Below, one piece after another: positions 46,323 through 54,931 of a stretch of 64,000 nucleotides of DNA. The stretch is taken from assembly GCA_035760645.1 (NCBI GenBank), contig DASTSO010000130.1, positions 1 through 64,000 on the forward strand, written 5' to 3'. The notes beneath the pieces are model-generated. The model saw only the letters and a list, made by a program, of their open reading frames with translations. It ran no database searches and was not told the origin of the DNA. Each line of letters begins with the position of its first letter. The first letter of the stretch is position 1. The position numbers and the translations under genes were made by a program. The stretch comes from DASSTY01 sp035760645 (GTDB lineage Bacteria > Gemmatimonadota > Gemmatimonadetes > Gemmatimonadales > GWC2-71-9).

Positions 46323-47714
46323 ATGACGCTGCACGTGGTCGAGCACACCACGCCCCTGCCCGCCGACGCGGACACGGTGTTCGCGTGGCACCTGCGCCCC
46401 GGCGCGCTCGAGCGGCTCACGCCGCCCTGGGAGCGCGTCCGCGTCGCGGCGCGCGATCCGCGCGGAATCGTCGAGGGGGCCCGCGTGGAACTGCGCGTGG
46501 GTCCCGGGCCGTTCGCACTCCCCTGGGCGGTGCGGCACGAGGGCATCGTCCCCGGCCGTGGCTTCCGCGACGTCCAGGTCGCGGGCCCGTTCGCGCGGTG
46601 GGTGCACCACCACGTCATCACTCCCGAGGGCGACGGCGCGCGGCTCACCGAGCGCATCGAGTTCGCCCCGCCCCTGGGCGCGGCGGGTGATCTCGCGGCG
46701 CCCCTCATCCGGCGACGGCTCGAGCGGATGCTCGCCTATCGGGGCGCGACGCTCCGGGCCGATCTCGCCGCGCATGCGCGCGCCGCCCGGCAGCGCGGCG
46801 ACGAGCGGCCGCTCCACCTCGTCGTGACCGGTGCGAGCGGGCTGGTCGGCTCCGTGCTGGTCCCCTTCCTCACCACGGGAGGTCACCGGGTCACCCGGCT
46901 CGTGCGCCGGACGCCGGGCCCCGGCGAGGCGCGCTGGGACCCCGCGCGAGGCACGATCGACGCCGCCGCACTCGAGGGCGTGGACGCCGTGATCCACCTC
47001 GCCGGCGAGAACCTCGCGGGTGGCCGCTGGACCGAGGCGCGGAAGCGGCGCCTCGTCGAGAGCCGCACCCGGAGCACCCGGCTGCTCGCCGAGGCGCTCG
47101 CGCGCCTCGCGCAGCCGCCGGCCGCCCTCGTGTCGGTCTCCGCCGTCGGCATCTACGGCGACCGCGGTGACGAGCCCCTCGACGAGACGAGCGCCCCGGG
47201 CGCCGATTTCCTCGCCCGGCTCGCGCTGGCGTGGGAAGCGGCGGCCGCGCCGGCGGCGGAGGCGGGGATCCGCGTCGTGCACCCGCGCCTCGGCGTCGTG
47301 CTGACACCCGCGGGCGGCGCGCTGGCGAAGTTGCTCCTCCCCTTCCGGCTCGGCGCGGGCGGCCGCCTCGGCGACGGCCGGCAGTGGATGAGCTGTCTCT
47401 CGATCGACGACGCGATCGGCATCCTCTACGAGGCGGCCGCCGGCGCGGCGCTCGCGGGGCCGGTCTGCGCCGTCGCCCCCGCGCCGCTCACCAACGCCGA
47501 GTTCACCCGCGCGCTGGCCCGCACGCTGCACCGCCCCGCGCTCCTGCCCGTGCCGGCGACCGCGCTCCGCCTCGCCCTGGGCGAGCTGGCCGACGCCGCC
47601 CTGCTCGCGAGCCAGCGCGTCCTGCCCCACGCCCTCGCGGCCGCCGGCTATCCGTTCCGCCACCCGACCGTCCCGGCGGCGCTCGCCCACGTGCTGGGGA
47701 CCCGGACCGACTGA
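46323..47714 (+). CDS. TIGR01777-family NAD(P)-dependent oxidoreductase with N-terminal SRPBCC domain
   Basis: Fusion protein of 463 residues. Residues 1-150 form a START/SRPBCC-like domain (VFAWHLRPGALERLTPPWER, FRDVQVAGPFARWVHHHVIT, RLTERIEF). Residues about 165-463 are an epimerase-like Rossmann domain: VVTGASGLVGSVLVPFL, DAVIHLAGENLAGGRW, SVSAVGIYGDRG and WMSCLSIDDAIGILYEA, matching the TIGR01777/YfcH family. Fusion to SRPBCC is common in this family. The substrate is unknown. The start ATG at 46323 is chosen at the beginning of the SRPBCC homology; no strong Shine-Dalgarno is seen. queC follows 33 bases later. Confidence 0.86.
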   Translation: MTLHVVEHTTPLPADADTVFAWHLRPGALERLTPPWERVRVAARDPRGIVEGARVELRVGPGPFALPWAVRHEGIVPGRGFRDVQVAGPFARWVHHHVITPEGDGARLTERIEFAPPLGAAGDLAAPLIRRRLERMLAYRGATLRADLAAHARAARQRGDERPLHLVVTGASGLVGSVLVPFLTTGGHRVTRLVRRTPGPGEARWDPARGTIDAAALEGVDAVIHLAGENLAGGRWTEARKRRLVESRTRSTRLLAEALARLAQPPAALVSVSAVGIYGDRGDEPLDETSAPGADFLARLALAWEAAAAPAAEAGIRVVHPRLGVVLTPAGGALAKLLLPFRLGAGGRLGDGRQWMSCLSIDDAIGILYEAAAGAALAGPVCAVAPAPLTNAEFTRALARTLHRPALLPVPATALRLALGELADAALLASQRVLPHALAAAGYPFRHPTVPAALAHVLGTRTD

Positions 47715-47747
47715 CAGCGCCGGTCCCGGCGTCTATCTTCCGGGGCC

Positions 47748-48527
47748 ATGGCGTCTCCCAGGACCACACCCCCTCCCGCGCTGCACCCGCCCGCCCGGCC
47801 GCGGGCCGTGCTCCTCCTCTCGGGCGGCCTCGACAGCGCCACCACGGGCGCGATCGCGCGCGCGGAGGGCTACCAGCTCTACGCGATGAGCTTCCGCTAC
47901 GGCCAGCGCCACGCCGTGGAGCTCGAGCGCGCGACCGCCGTCGCCGCGTGGCTCGGCGTCGCGCGGCACCAGGTGGTGACGATCGACCTCCGCGCCTTCG
48001 GCGGCTCCGCGCTCACCGACGGCATCGCCGTGCCGAAGGACCGCGACGCGGCGGCGATCGCCGCGGCGACGGGCGCCGGCGCGGTCCCCGTCACCTACGT
48101 CCCCGCGCGCAACACGATCTTCCTGAGCTACGCTCTGGGCTGGGCCGAGGTGCTGGGCGCGCGCGACGTCTTCGTCGGCGCCAATGCGCTCGACTACAGC
48201 GGCTATCCCGACTGCCGGCCCGCGTTCCTCCAGGCCTTCGAGCGGACGGCGAACCTCGGCACGAAGGCGGGCGCCGAGGCGCTCGCCGCGACCGGCGAGC
48301 CGTGGTTCCGCATCCGCGCGCCGCTCGTCGACCTGTCGAAGGCCGAGATCATCCGCCGCGGGACCGCGCTCGGCCTCGACTACGCCCTCACCCTCTCCTG
48401 CTACGACCCCGCGCCCGACGGCGCCGCCTGCGGCGCGTGCGACAGCTGCCGGCTGCGCGCCCGCGGCTTCCGCGAGGCGGGCGTGGCCGATCCGACGCCC
48501 TACCAGGCCGGCGCGGTGCGCGCATGA
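47748..48527 (+). CDS. queC: 7-cyano-7-deazaguanine synthase QueC
   Basis: ATP-dependent enzyme of 259 residues that converts 7-carboxy-7-deazaguanine to preQ0. The PP-loop is SGGLDS at residues 25-30. The zinc-binding cluster near the C-terminus is CYDPAPDGAACGACDSCRLR. Other signatures are FRYGQRHAVEL, PARNTIFLSYA and DYSGYPDCRPAF. The first about 18 residues are a Pro-rich extension. Its stop overlaps the queE start by 4 bases, so the two consecutive pathway enzymes are co-translated. Confidence 0.95.
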   Translation: MASPRTTPPPALHPPARPRAVLLLSGGLDSATTGAIARAEGYQLYAMSFRYGQRHAVELERATAVAAWLGVARHQVVTIDLRAFGGSALTDGIAVPKDRDAAAIAAATGAGAVPVTYVPARNTIFLSYALGWAEVLGARDVFVGANALDYSGYPDCRPAFLQAFERTANLGTKAGAEALAATGEPWFRIRAPLVDLSKAEIIRRGTALGLDYALTLSCYDPAPDGAACGACDSCRLRARGFREAGVADPTPYQAGAVRA

Positions 48528-49216
48528 GCTACGCGGTCAAGGAGCTCTTCTACACCCTGCAGGGCGAGGGCGCGAACGCCGGCCGCGCCGCCGTCTTCTG
48601 CCGCTTCGCCGGATGCAATCTCTGGACGGGGCGCGAGGCGGACCGCGCGAGGGCCGTGTGCACCTTCTGCGACACCGACTTCGTCGGCACCGACGGCCCG
48701 GGCGGCGGGCGGTTCGCCACCGCGGCCGGGCTCGCGGCCGCGGTGCGGCGGACGTGGGATGCGGGAGCGGTGGGAACGTCGGACGCCGTGAGCCGCCCCG
48801 CCGCGGCCGACGACGTCCGCCCGCTCGTCGTCTGCACGGGCGGCGAGCCGCTCCTGCAGGTGGACGCGGCGCTCATCGACGCCCTCCACGCCGAGGGGTT
48901 CGCGATCGCCGTCGAGACCAACGGCACCCGGCGCGCGCCCGCGGGGCTCGACTGGATCTGCGTGAGCCCCAAGGCCGGCGCCCCGCTCGTGCAGACCTCG
49001 GGCGACGAGCTCAAGCTCGTCTTCCCGCAGCGCGAGCCGACGGCGCAGCCCGAGCGCTTCGCCGGGCTCGCCTTCACGCACTTCTTCCTGCAGCCGATGG
49101 ACGTCGCCGACCCGGTGGAGCGCGAGCGGCACCGCCAGGCGGCGGTCGCCTACTGCCTCGCGCACCCGCGCTGGCGGCTCAGTCTGCAGACGCATAAGCT
49201 ACTGGGCATTCCCTGA
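48524..49216 (+). CDS. queE: 7-carboxy-7-deazaguanine synthase QueE (radical SAM)
   Basis: Radical SAM enzyme of 230 residues that forms the 7-deazaguanine ring from carboxy-tetrahydropterin. The N-terminal LFYTLQGEGANAGRAAVFCR is diagnostic. The 4Fe-4S cluster Cys are in CNLWTGREADRARAVCTFCD, with the enlarged spacing between first and second Cys that is characteristic of QueE. VVCTGGEPLLQ and VETNGT are the SAM-binding motifs. Start ATG at 48524 overlaps the queC stop. QueD, which makes its substrate, is not in this window. Confidence 0.95.
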   Translation: MSYAVKELFYTLQGEGANAGRAAVFCRFAGCNLWTGREADRARAVCTFCDTDFVGTDGPGGGRFATAAGLAAAVRRTWDAGAVGTSDAVSRPAAADDVRPLVVCTGGEPLLQVDAALIDALHAEGFAIAVETNGTRRAPAGLDWICVSPKAGAPLVQTSGDELKLVFPQREPTAQPERFAGLAFTHFFLQPMDVADPVERERHRQAAVAYCLAHPRWRLSLQTHKLLGIP

Positions 49217-49245
49217 CGTCCTTCCGCCTCTCCGCCCCCAGGTCC

Positions 49246-49863
49246 ATGCACGGCTACTCCGACCGGATCAATCACGCCCTGGCCTTCGCCGCCAAGCACT
49301 ACGGCGCGAAGGCGCCCACGGGGCTCGCCTTCGGCTACATGGTGCACCCCGCCGGCATGGCGCTCTATCTCACGCGCCACGAGTGCGAGGAGGCGACGAT
49401 CGTGGCGGGCATCGTCCACCACGTGCTCGAGGAGGCGGACGGCCGGCGCCGCCGGGAGCTGGAGGAGAAGGTCGGGGAGAAGTTCGGTCCCGTCGTGCTC
49501 GCGATCGCGCGGGACGCGATCGAGCCGCGCTACGACGAGCGTGGAGCCGAGCGGCCCTGGCGCGTCTACAAGCAGGATTACCTGCTCAACCTCGCCGTGG
49601 CCGAGCCGCGCGCGCTCGACATCTGCGTGGCGGACGAGATCCAGGTGGCGGGCACGACGCTCACCGCCCTCCGGCGACTCGGCACCGAGTACCTCTCGAC
49701 CGTCGCGCGCGCCTCGTCGGAGCAGACGATCTGGTGGTACCGCTCGCTGCTGGAGATCCTGGCCGCGCGGGCGGAGTGGCCGCACCGCGCCATGCTCGAC
49801 GACCTGCGGCACATGAGCGCCGAGCTCGTGCGCCGGCTGCGCCAGAACGAAGAGGAGGTGTGA
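49246..49863 (+). CDS. RSH/HD-domain-like protein with altered metal motif
   Basis: Soluble protein of 205 residues resembling the hydrolase domain of RelA/SpoT homologues. The helix ALAFAAKHYG, the motif YMVHP (His34), GIVHHVLEEAD (58-65) and the later CVADE (Asp130) line up with the four metal-binding positions of that fold. In canonical enzymes the second site is His-Asp; here it is His58-His59, so the metal-binding Asp is replaced. The acidic pair Glu62-Glu63 replaces the ED catalytic pair. It may be an inactive or altered (p)ppGpp hydrolase-like protein. It follows queE by 29 bases and overlaps the next gene by one base. Confidence 0.7.
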   Translation: MHGYSDRINHALAFAAKHYGAKAPTGLAFGYMVHPAGMALYLTRHECEEATIVAGIVHHVLEEADGRRRRELEEKVGEKFGPVVLAIARDAIEPRYDERGAERPWRVYKQDYLLNLAVAEPRALDICVADEIQVAGTTLTALRRLGTEYLSTVARASSEQTIWWYRSLLEILAARAEWPHRAMLDDLRHMSAELVRRLRQNEEEV

Positions 49864-51392
49864 TGCGTCGTCTTCCCGCGCTCGCCGCGCTCGGCCTGAT
49901 GGCGGCGACCGCCTGCGCCCCGCTGCCGAAGCCCCAGCCGGCCAACCCGGTCCGGTTCGTCCTCGTCAACGACGTCTACGTCGCCGACACCCTCGCCGAC
50001 GGCACCGGCGGGCTGGCGCGGGTCGCGACGCTGCGCGACCGGATCGCCCTCACCGGCCCGACGCTCTTCGTCCTCGCGGGCGACGTGCTCTCGCCGAGCC
50101 TGCTGAGCAAGTACTACGGCGGCCGGCAGATGGTCGAGGCGTTCAATGCGGCGAAGCTCGACTACGCTACCTTCGGCAACCACGAGTTCGAGCTCCCGCG
50201 CGACACGCTCGTGGCGCGGATCGCCGCGTCGAAGTTCAAGTGGCTCTCGAGCAACTGCACGGAGGCGAACGGCCGGCCGTTTCCGGGCGCCCGCTCGTGG
50301 GACACGGTGCGCGTGGCCGGCCGCACGGTCGGCCTCTTCGGCCTCACGCTCCAGGGCGACTACCGCAGCTACGTGCGGTGCAGCGACCCCGACAGCGCGG
50401 CGCACCGGGTGGTGGACAGCCTGAGCGCGATGGGCGTGACGACGATCGTCGCCCTCACGCATCAGACGGTCGAGGCCGACGTCGCGCTGCTGCGGCGGGA
50501 GCCAAGGGTGGCGCTCGTCCTCGGCGGGCACGAGCACGAGCACTACGACGTGACCGTGGGCGCGCGCCACGTGGTCAAGGCCGACGCGGACGCCCGCAGC
50601 GCGCAGTTCGTCACGCTCTGGGGCGACACGACGGCGTGGCAGGAGGCGGTCTCGCTGGTGCCGATCACCGACCGGCTCCCGCCCGACACCGCGGTCCGGC
50701 GCGTCGTGGACCGCTGGCAGGACTCGCTCCGCGCGAAGCTCGGCCCCGAGCGCGTCGTCGGCACCATCACCGCGCCGGTCGAGGCGCGCGACGCGATCCA
50801 GCGCCGCGCCGAGACCGGCCTCGGCGACCTCGTCACCGACGCGATGCGCTGGGGCACGAAGGCCGACGTTGCGCTGCTCAACTCGGGCACCCTGCGCTTC
50901 GACGACGTGCTCCGCCCGGGTCCGCTCACGAACTACCAGCTCGAGTCGATCTTCCTCTTCGCCGACGGCACGCGGGTGCTCACCTTCCCGCTCACCGGCG
51001 CCCGCCTGCGCGAGCTGCTCGAGCACGGCGTCGCCTCGGGCAGCTACGGCAAGGGGCCGTTCCTGCAGGTCTCGGGCGTGGAGTTCGCCTTCGACACCGC
51101 CCGCGCCACGGGCGAGCGCATCGTCGGCGCCGTCCACCGCGCCGGCGGGGCACCGATCCGCTCCACCGACACGCTGACCGTGGCGCTCCCGGTCTACCCC
51201 GCTTGCGAGGGGGGCGACGGCTACCGCGTGCCCGAGGCGAAGCCGGCCTGCGCCACCTGGGAGCAGGCGCCCCGCGCGGCCGACCTCCTGATCCGCTATG
51301 TCGAGGGCCCGCTGGGCGGCCAGGTGGCGCCGCCGCCAGCCGGCCGGCTGCGCGGCGGCGCCCCGTCGCCGGCGGCAGCCGGCAGCCACTGA
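49863..51392 (+). CDS. 5'-nucleotidase/UshA-like metallophosphatase, exported
   Basis: Predicted exported protein of 509 residues; its N-terminus ends in MAATAC, consistent with a lipoprotein. The metallophosphatase domain shows LAGDVLSPSLLSKYYGG, YATFGNHEFE, ALTHQTVEADVALL and GGHEHEHYD. The first metal motif, normally Asp-x-His, reads NDVYVAD, so its His is replaced by Tyr. The C-terminal 5'-nucleotidase domain includes ETGLGDLVTDAMRWG, NSGTLRFDD and LTGARLRELLEHG. Likely function: hydrolysis of nucleotides or other phosphoesters in the periplasm. The stop of the HD-like gene and its ATG share one base (TGATG). Confidence 0.87.
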   Translation: MRRLPALAALGLMAATACAPLPKPQPANPVRFVLVNDVYVADTLADGTGGLARVATLRDRIALTGPTLFVLAGDVLSPSLLSKYYGGRQMVEAFNAAKLDYATFGNHEFELPRDTLVARIAASKFKWLSSNCTEANGRPFPGARSWDTVRVAGRTVGLFGLTLQGDYRSYVRCSDPDSAAHRVVDSLSAMGVTTIVALTHQTVEADVALLRREPRVALVLGGHEHEHYDVTVGARHVVKADADARSAQFVTLWGDTTAWQEAVSLVPITDRLPPDTAVRRVVDRWQDSLRAKLGPERVVGTITAPVEARDAIQRRAETGLGDLVTDAMRWGTKADVALLNSGTLRFDDVLRPGPLTNYQLESIFLFADGTRVLTFPLTGARLRELLEHGVASGSYGKGPFLQVSGVEFAFDTARATGERIVGAVHRAGGAPIRSTDTLTVALPVYPACEGGDGYRVPEAKPACATWEQAPRAADLLIRYVEGPLGGQVAPPPAGRLRGGAPSPAAAGSH

Positions 51393-51393
51393 C

Positions 51394-51437
51394 GACCGCG
51401 GGGGTCCCGGGCCGGCGTGCCCCGGGTCCCCGCGGTC
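51394..51437. terminator. GC-rich hairpin after the nucleotidase gene
   Basis: GACCGCGGGG pairs with CCCCGCGGTC and an inner CCCGGG pairs with itself across the loop. There is no T tract, so it may be a weak terminator or an mRNA 3'-end stabiliser. Confidence 0.45.
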
Positions 51438-51493
51438 CGGGGCGGCCCGGACCGCCTCGCCCCGGAGCGACTTCCGCGCTATCTTTGCCTCCC

Positions 51494-52888
51494 ATGGGCT
51501 CGTCCCCCAGCACCTCCACCCTCGCCACCCTTCCCAGTGCCTTCGCGGCCGCCTGCCGACTCTCCCGGACCGAGGGGGAGCTGTTCGAGCGCTGCCGCGC
51601 GGCCCTCGTGCGCCGCTTCGGCAGCGAGCGCATCTGGCTCACGGTGAACACCCCGACCGGGGCCATGCCGCGCGTCGGCCCCGCCGAGGGCTTCGAGACG
51701 GCGGGCGAAGTGGCCCGCCTGGCGAGCGGCGACACCGAGGTGGTGGTCAGCGCCGACGGCGCGGCGGCCGGCGAGATGCGCGCGGTGGCCATGCCGCTCG
51801 CCCTCGGCCTCGGCATGGTGATCGAGCTGCGGAGCGTGCTGCTCGAGCGCCAGGCGGCGCTCGACGACGGCGTCTTCCAGCTCCGCGCGCTGCGGCAGGT
51901 GGCGCGCCTGCTCTCCTCCGTGCACTCGACCGACGAGACCGAGCAGCTGGTGCTCGACTTCATGGCCGAGGTCTTCTTCGCCTGGTGGGCCTGCCTCTAC
52001 CGGCCCGAGGGCGACGGGTACGCGCCGAAGGTGTACCGCTCGCTCAACGACCGCCTCGAGCCGGCGCCGATCGCGCGCGGGCCGCTCGACGAGGCGCTCC
52101 CGCTGGGCAGCGCGGCCGCCGGGGTCGAGGACCTGGCGCTCACGGCGCTCGTGGCGCCGGGCGCCCAGCTCGCCGTGCCGCTCGACGCGGGCACCGAGCG
52201 CATGGCCGTGCTGGTGCTCGGCCCGCGCATCAGCGAGAAGCCCTACGGCCGCGCCGAGCTCGAGCTCGCCGGCACGCTCAGCTTCGCCGCGGCGATCGCG
52301 CTGAAGAACGCCGAGCTGGTCGAGCAGCTCCACAGCGCGGCGACGACCGACGCGCTCACCGGGCTCTACAACCGGCGCGCGCTCGAGGAGCGGCTGGCCG
52401 CCGAGATTTCGCGCAGCCAGCGCCACCAGCTCCACACCAGCATTCTCCTGCTCGACCTCGACCACTTCAAGCTCATCAACGACACGCTGGGCCACGCCGC
52501 GGGCGACCGGCTCCTCGTGCTCGTCGCCAACGTGCTGCGCCAGCAGTGCCGCACGCTCGACGTCGTCGGGCGGCTCGGCGGCGACGAGTTCATCGTGATC
52601 CTGCCGATGACGCGCCCCGACGAGGCGCAGGTCTTCGTCGATCGCGTGCGCGTCAGCCTGCTCGACCTCGAGCGGCTGCATCCGGAGTTCGGCCACTGCA
52701 CGGTGAGCATCGGCATCGCCGAGTCGCCGCGCCACGGCACGACGGTGAGCCGGCTGCTCGCCGCGGCCGACGCCGCGCTCTACCGGGCGAAGCGGGGCGG
52801 GCGCGACCTCGCCGAGGTGGCCCGCGCGGCCGACGTCGCGGACGTCGACGATTCCATCGGCGACCCCGTCGCCGACGACGCCCGCTGA
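51494..52888 (+). CDS. diguanylate cyclase (GGDEF) with N-terminal GAF-like region
   Basis: Protein of 464 residues. Residues 15-140 and 140-280 look like sensory regions; the second is GAF-like (LARGPLDEALPL region and NAELVEQLHSAATTDALTGL linking helix). The C-terminal 170 residues are a GGDEF domain: TDALTGLYNRRALEERLA, LDLDHFKLINDTLGHAAGD and the active-site RLGGDEFIVIL. It should make c-di-GMP. The product-inhibition site RxxD, expected five residues before GGDEF, reads TLDVVGRLGGDEF, with no Arg at the right place, so feedback inhibition may be absent. It sits 2 bases upstream of a kinase gene, suggesting a joint signalling operon. Confidence 0.88.
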   Translation: MGSSPSTSTLATLPSAFAAACRLSRTEGELFERCRAALVRRFGSERIWLTVNTPTGAMPRVGPAEGFETAGEVARLASGDTEVVVSADGAAAGEMRAVAMPLALGLGMVIELRSVLLERQAALDDGVFQLRALRQVARLLSSVHSTDETEQLVLDFMAEVFFAWWACLYRPEGDGYAPKVYRSLNDRLEPAPIARGPLDEALPLGSAAAGVEDLALTALVAPGAQLAVPLDAGTERMAVLVLGPRISEKPYGRAELELAGTLSFAAAIALKNAELVEQLHSAATTDALTGLYNRRALEERLAAEISRSQRHQLHTSILLLDLDHFKLINDTLGHAAGDRLLVLVANVLRQQCRTLDVVGRLGGDEFIVILPMTRPDEAQVFVDRVRVSLLDLERLHPEFGHCTVSIGIAESPRHGTTVSRLLAAADAALYRAKRGGRDLAEVARAADVADVDDSIGDPVADDAR

Positions 52889-52890
52889 CG

Positions 52891-54660
52891 ATGTCCGCGC
52901 GCGTGTCGGGTCCGGTGAGCGTCGCCAAGGAGGCGCACTACTTCGCGCGCACCGAGGCGGTGCTGGGCGCGCGCTACCGGCTCGAGCGCCTCGTGGCCGC
53001 GTCGGCCGAGCGGGTGCTCTTCCAGGCCTACGACCCGATCCTCCGGCGGCGCGTCGCCGTGCGCGTCAACTTCTACACCGACGCCCCGACGCGCGGCTGG
53101 TTCATGCGCGAGGTCGAGGCGCTGGGCCAGCTCGACCATCCGTCGATCCGGCACGCCTACGACGCCGGCGTCGTCGGCGACCTCGCCTTCCGCGTCGGCA
53201 ACTGGATCGAGGGCGAGGGGCTGCACGAGGCGGTGCAGCGCGGCCCCCGGCTCATCCCCAGCGTCCACACCCTCGCGCGCGATCTCCTCAGCGCGCTCGA
53301 GCACGCGCACACGCACGGCGTCATCGTGCGCCGCGTCGTGCCCGCCTCGCTCCTCATCGGCCCCACCGGCCGCGCCACCGTCACCGACCTCCGGCACTGC
53401 AGCTACGTGCTGCCGGCGATTCCGGCGGGTACCGTGCCGACGGGCCTGCAGTTCATGGCGCCCGAGGTGCGCGGCGGCGAGACCGGCGATCCGACGAGCG
53501 ACGTCTACACCGTGGGCGCGATCCTCTACTTCGCCATCACCGGCCAGGAGCCGCCGCTCGACCCGCACGGGGTGCGCCGCCCCGGCGAGCTGCGCCCCAC
53601 CTGCCCGCGCACCGTGGACCGGATCGTGATGCGCGCGCTCCGGCCGGCCCCCGACGACCGCTACCTCTCGGCCTCCGAGATGCTGGAGGACTTCGCCTCC
53701 GACGCCGGCACCTTCGAGACGCCGGCCGTGTCGGTGGGCTTCGCGCCGGTGCCCGAGAGCGAGGACCGGAGCCACTACGAGAAGCGCCTCCGCCGCGCCC
53801 TGGGCGACGACTACGAGCTGCTGGGCCTGATGGGCACCGGCGGCTTCGGCCGGGTCTACCGGGTGCGCGACCTGCATCTCGAGCGCGAGGTCGCGCTCAA
53901 GGTGCTGCACCCGACGCTCACGCAGGATCCGGCCACGGTGGAGCGGTTCCGGCGCGAGGCCCAGCTCGCCGCCCGGCTGCACCACCTCAGCATCGTGAAC
54001 ATCTACGACATCGCCGGGCGCTCGGGGCTGCTGTGGTACACGATGGAGCTGATCAACGGGCCGAGCCTGGCGCAGCTCGTCGAGCGCGAGGGGCCGCTGC
54101 CGCTCGACCGCGTGCTGCGGCTGCTGCGCGAAGCGCTCTCGGCGCTCGCGCACGCGCACGGCCAGGGGCTGGTGCACCGCGACATCAAGCCGGAGAACAT
54201 GCTCATCGCCCCCGACGGCGGGCTCCGGATCACCGACTTCGGGCTCGCGCTCGCGCTTCGGGGCCAGGGGAAGTTCGGCGGGGCGACGAGCCAGAGCGGC
54301 ACGCCCCAGTTCGCGAGCCCCGAGCAGCTGCTGGGCGAGCGGGTGGACCAGCGCACCGACCTCTACAGCCTGGCCGCGGTGGCCTGCTACGCGCTGCTCG
54401 GGCGGTCGCCCTTCCCGGGGCTCACCCCCGAGCAGGTCCTCGCGCGTCAGACGACCAACCGGTTCCCCTCGTTCGAGGACCGGCCCGACGTGCCCGACGC
54501 GCTGCGCGAGGTGCTCGAGCGGGCGCTCGACAGCGATGTCGAGGCGCGCTTCCCTTCGGCGGCGGAGTTCCTGCAGGCGCTCAACCGCGCCGTCCGCAGC
54601 GGGCTCCGGGGCCGCGGGACCGACTGGGCCCGGGCCGCCACGCGCTGGTTCAAGATTTGA
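52891..54660 (+). CDS. tandem pseudokinase-kinase (Hanks-type Ser/Thr kinase)
   Basis: Cytoplasmic protein of 589 residues with two kinase-fold domains. The first (about 25-285) is degenerate: no glycine loop, the catalytic HRD position reads VRR in VIVRRVVPASLLIG, and DFG reads DLR in TVTDLRHCSY, while the APE-like FMAPEVRGGE and YTVGAILYFAI remain. The second (about 305-570) is complete: GTGGFGRVY (315-323), VALK, HRDIKPENML (429-438), DFG (449-451) and PQFASPEQLL. No transmembrane segment is visible. The pseudokinase may be an allosteric regulator. The gene starts 2 bases after the diguanylate cyclase stop. Confidence 0.9.
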   Translation: MSARVSGPVSVAKEAHYFARTEAVLGARYRLERLVAASAERVLFQAYDPILRRRVAVRVNFYTDAPTRGWFMREVEALGQLDHPSIRHAYDAGVVGDLAFRVGNWIEGEGLHEAVQRGPRLIPSVHTLARDLLSALEHAHTHGVIVRRVVPASLLIGPTGRATVTDLRHCSYVLPAIPAGTVPTGLQFMAPEVRGGETGDPTSDVYTVGAILYFAITGQEPPLDPHGVRRPGELRPTCPRTVDRIVMRALRPAPDDRYLSASEMLEDFASDAGTFETPAVSVGFAPVPESEDRSHYEKRLRRALGDDYELLGLMGTGGFGRVYRVRDLHLEREVALKVLHPTLTQDPATVERFRREAQLAARLHHLSIVNIYDIAGRSGLLWYTMELINGPSLAQLVEREGPLPLDRVLRLLREALSALAHAHGQGLVHRDIKPENMLIAPDGGLRITDFGLALALRGQGKFGGATSQSGTPQFASPEQLLGERVDQRTDLYSLAAVACYALLGRSPFPGLTPEQVLARQTTNRFPSFEDRPDVPDALREVLERALDSDVEARFPSAAEFLQALNRAVRSGLRGRGTDWARAATRWFKI

Positions 54661-54931
54661 CACCCCTCTTGACGAAATCGCGCCCGCGTGCAGATTTAAC
54701 GGCGCGAAACCGCCCCGGTCCCGTACACTCCCGCACTCAGCAGCGCGTGACCTCCGTACCGGCCGGCTCCCGTGGGACCTCCAAGACCCGTGGCGCTTCG
54801 CCCAGGGTCTTTTCGTTTTTCATGACGCGGGACTGGCTCGCGCTCATGAAGACTCGGCGCACCGCGCACCCCCGCTCGTCGGGGGCATCCTCGTGGACGC
54901 CGACGCAGGCAAACAACAACGGAGTGGTCGC
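54661..54931 (+). other. long leader of the cold-shock gene, containing a hairpin with T tract (54783-54820)
   Basis: This 271-base gap precedes the csp gene. TTGACG at 54669-54674 and TACACT at 54724-54729 are candidate promoter elements, each without a good partner. At 54783-54811 AAGACCC and GGGTCTT pair around an inner TGGCG stem with one bulge, followed by TTTTCGTTTTT, i.e. an intrinsic terminator. It either ends the kinase transcript or, if the promoter is upstream, is an attenuator in the csp leader. A second hairpin CCCCCG-CTCGT-CGGGGG lies downstream near 54872-54888. Confidence 0.55.
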
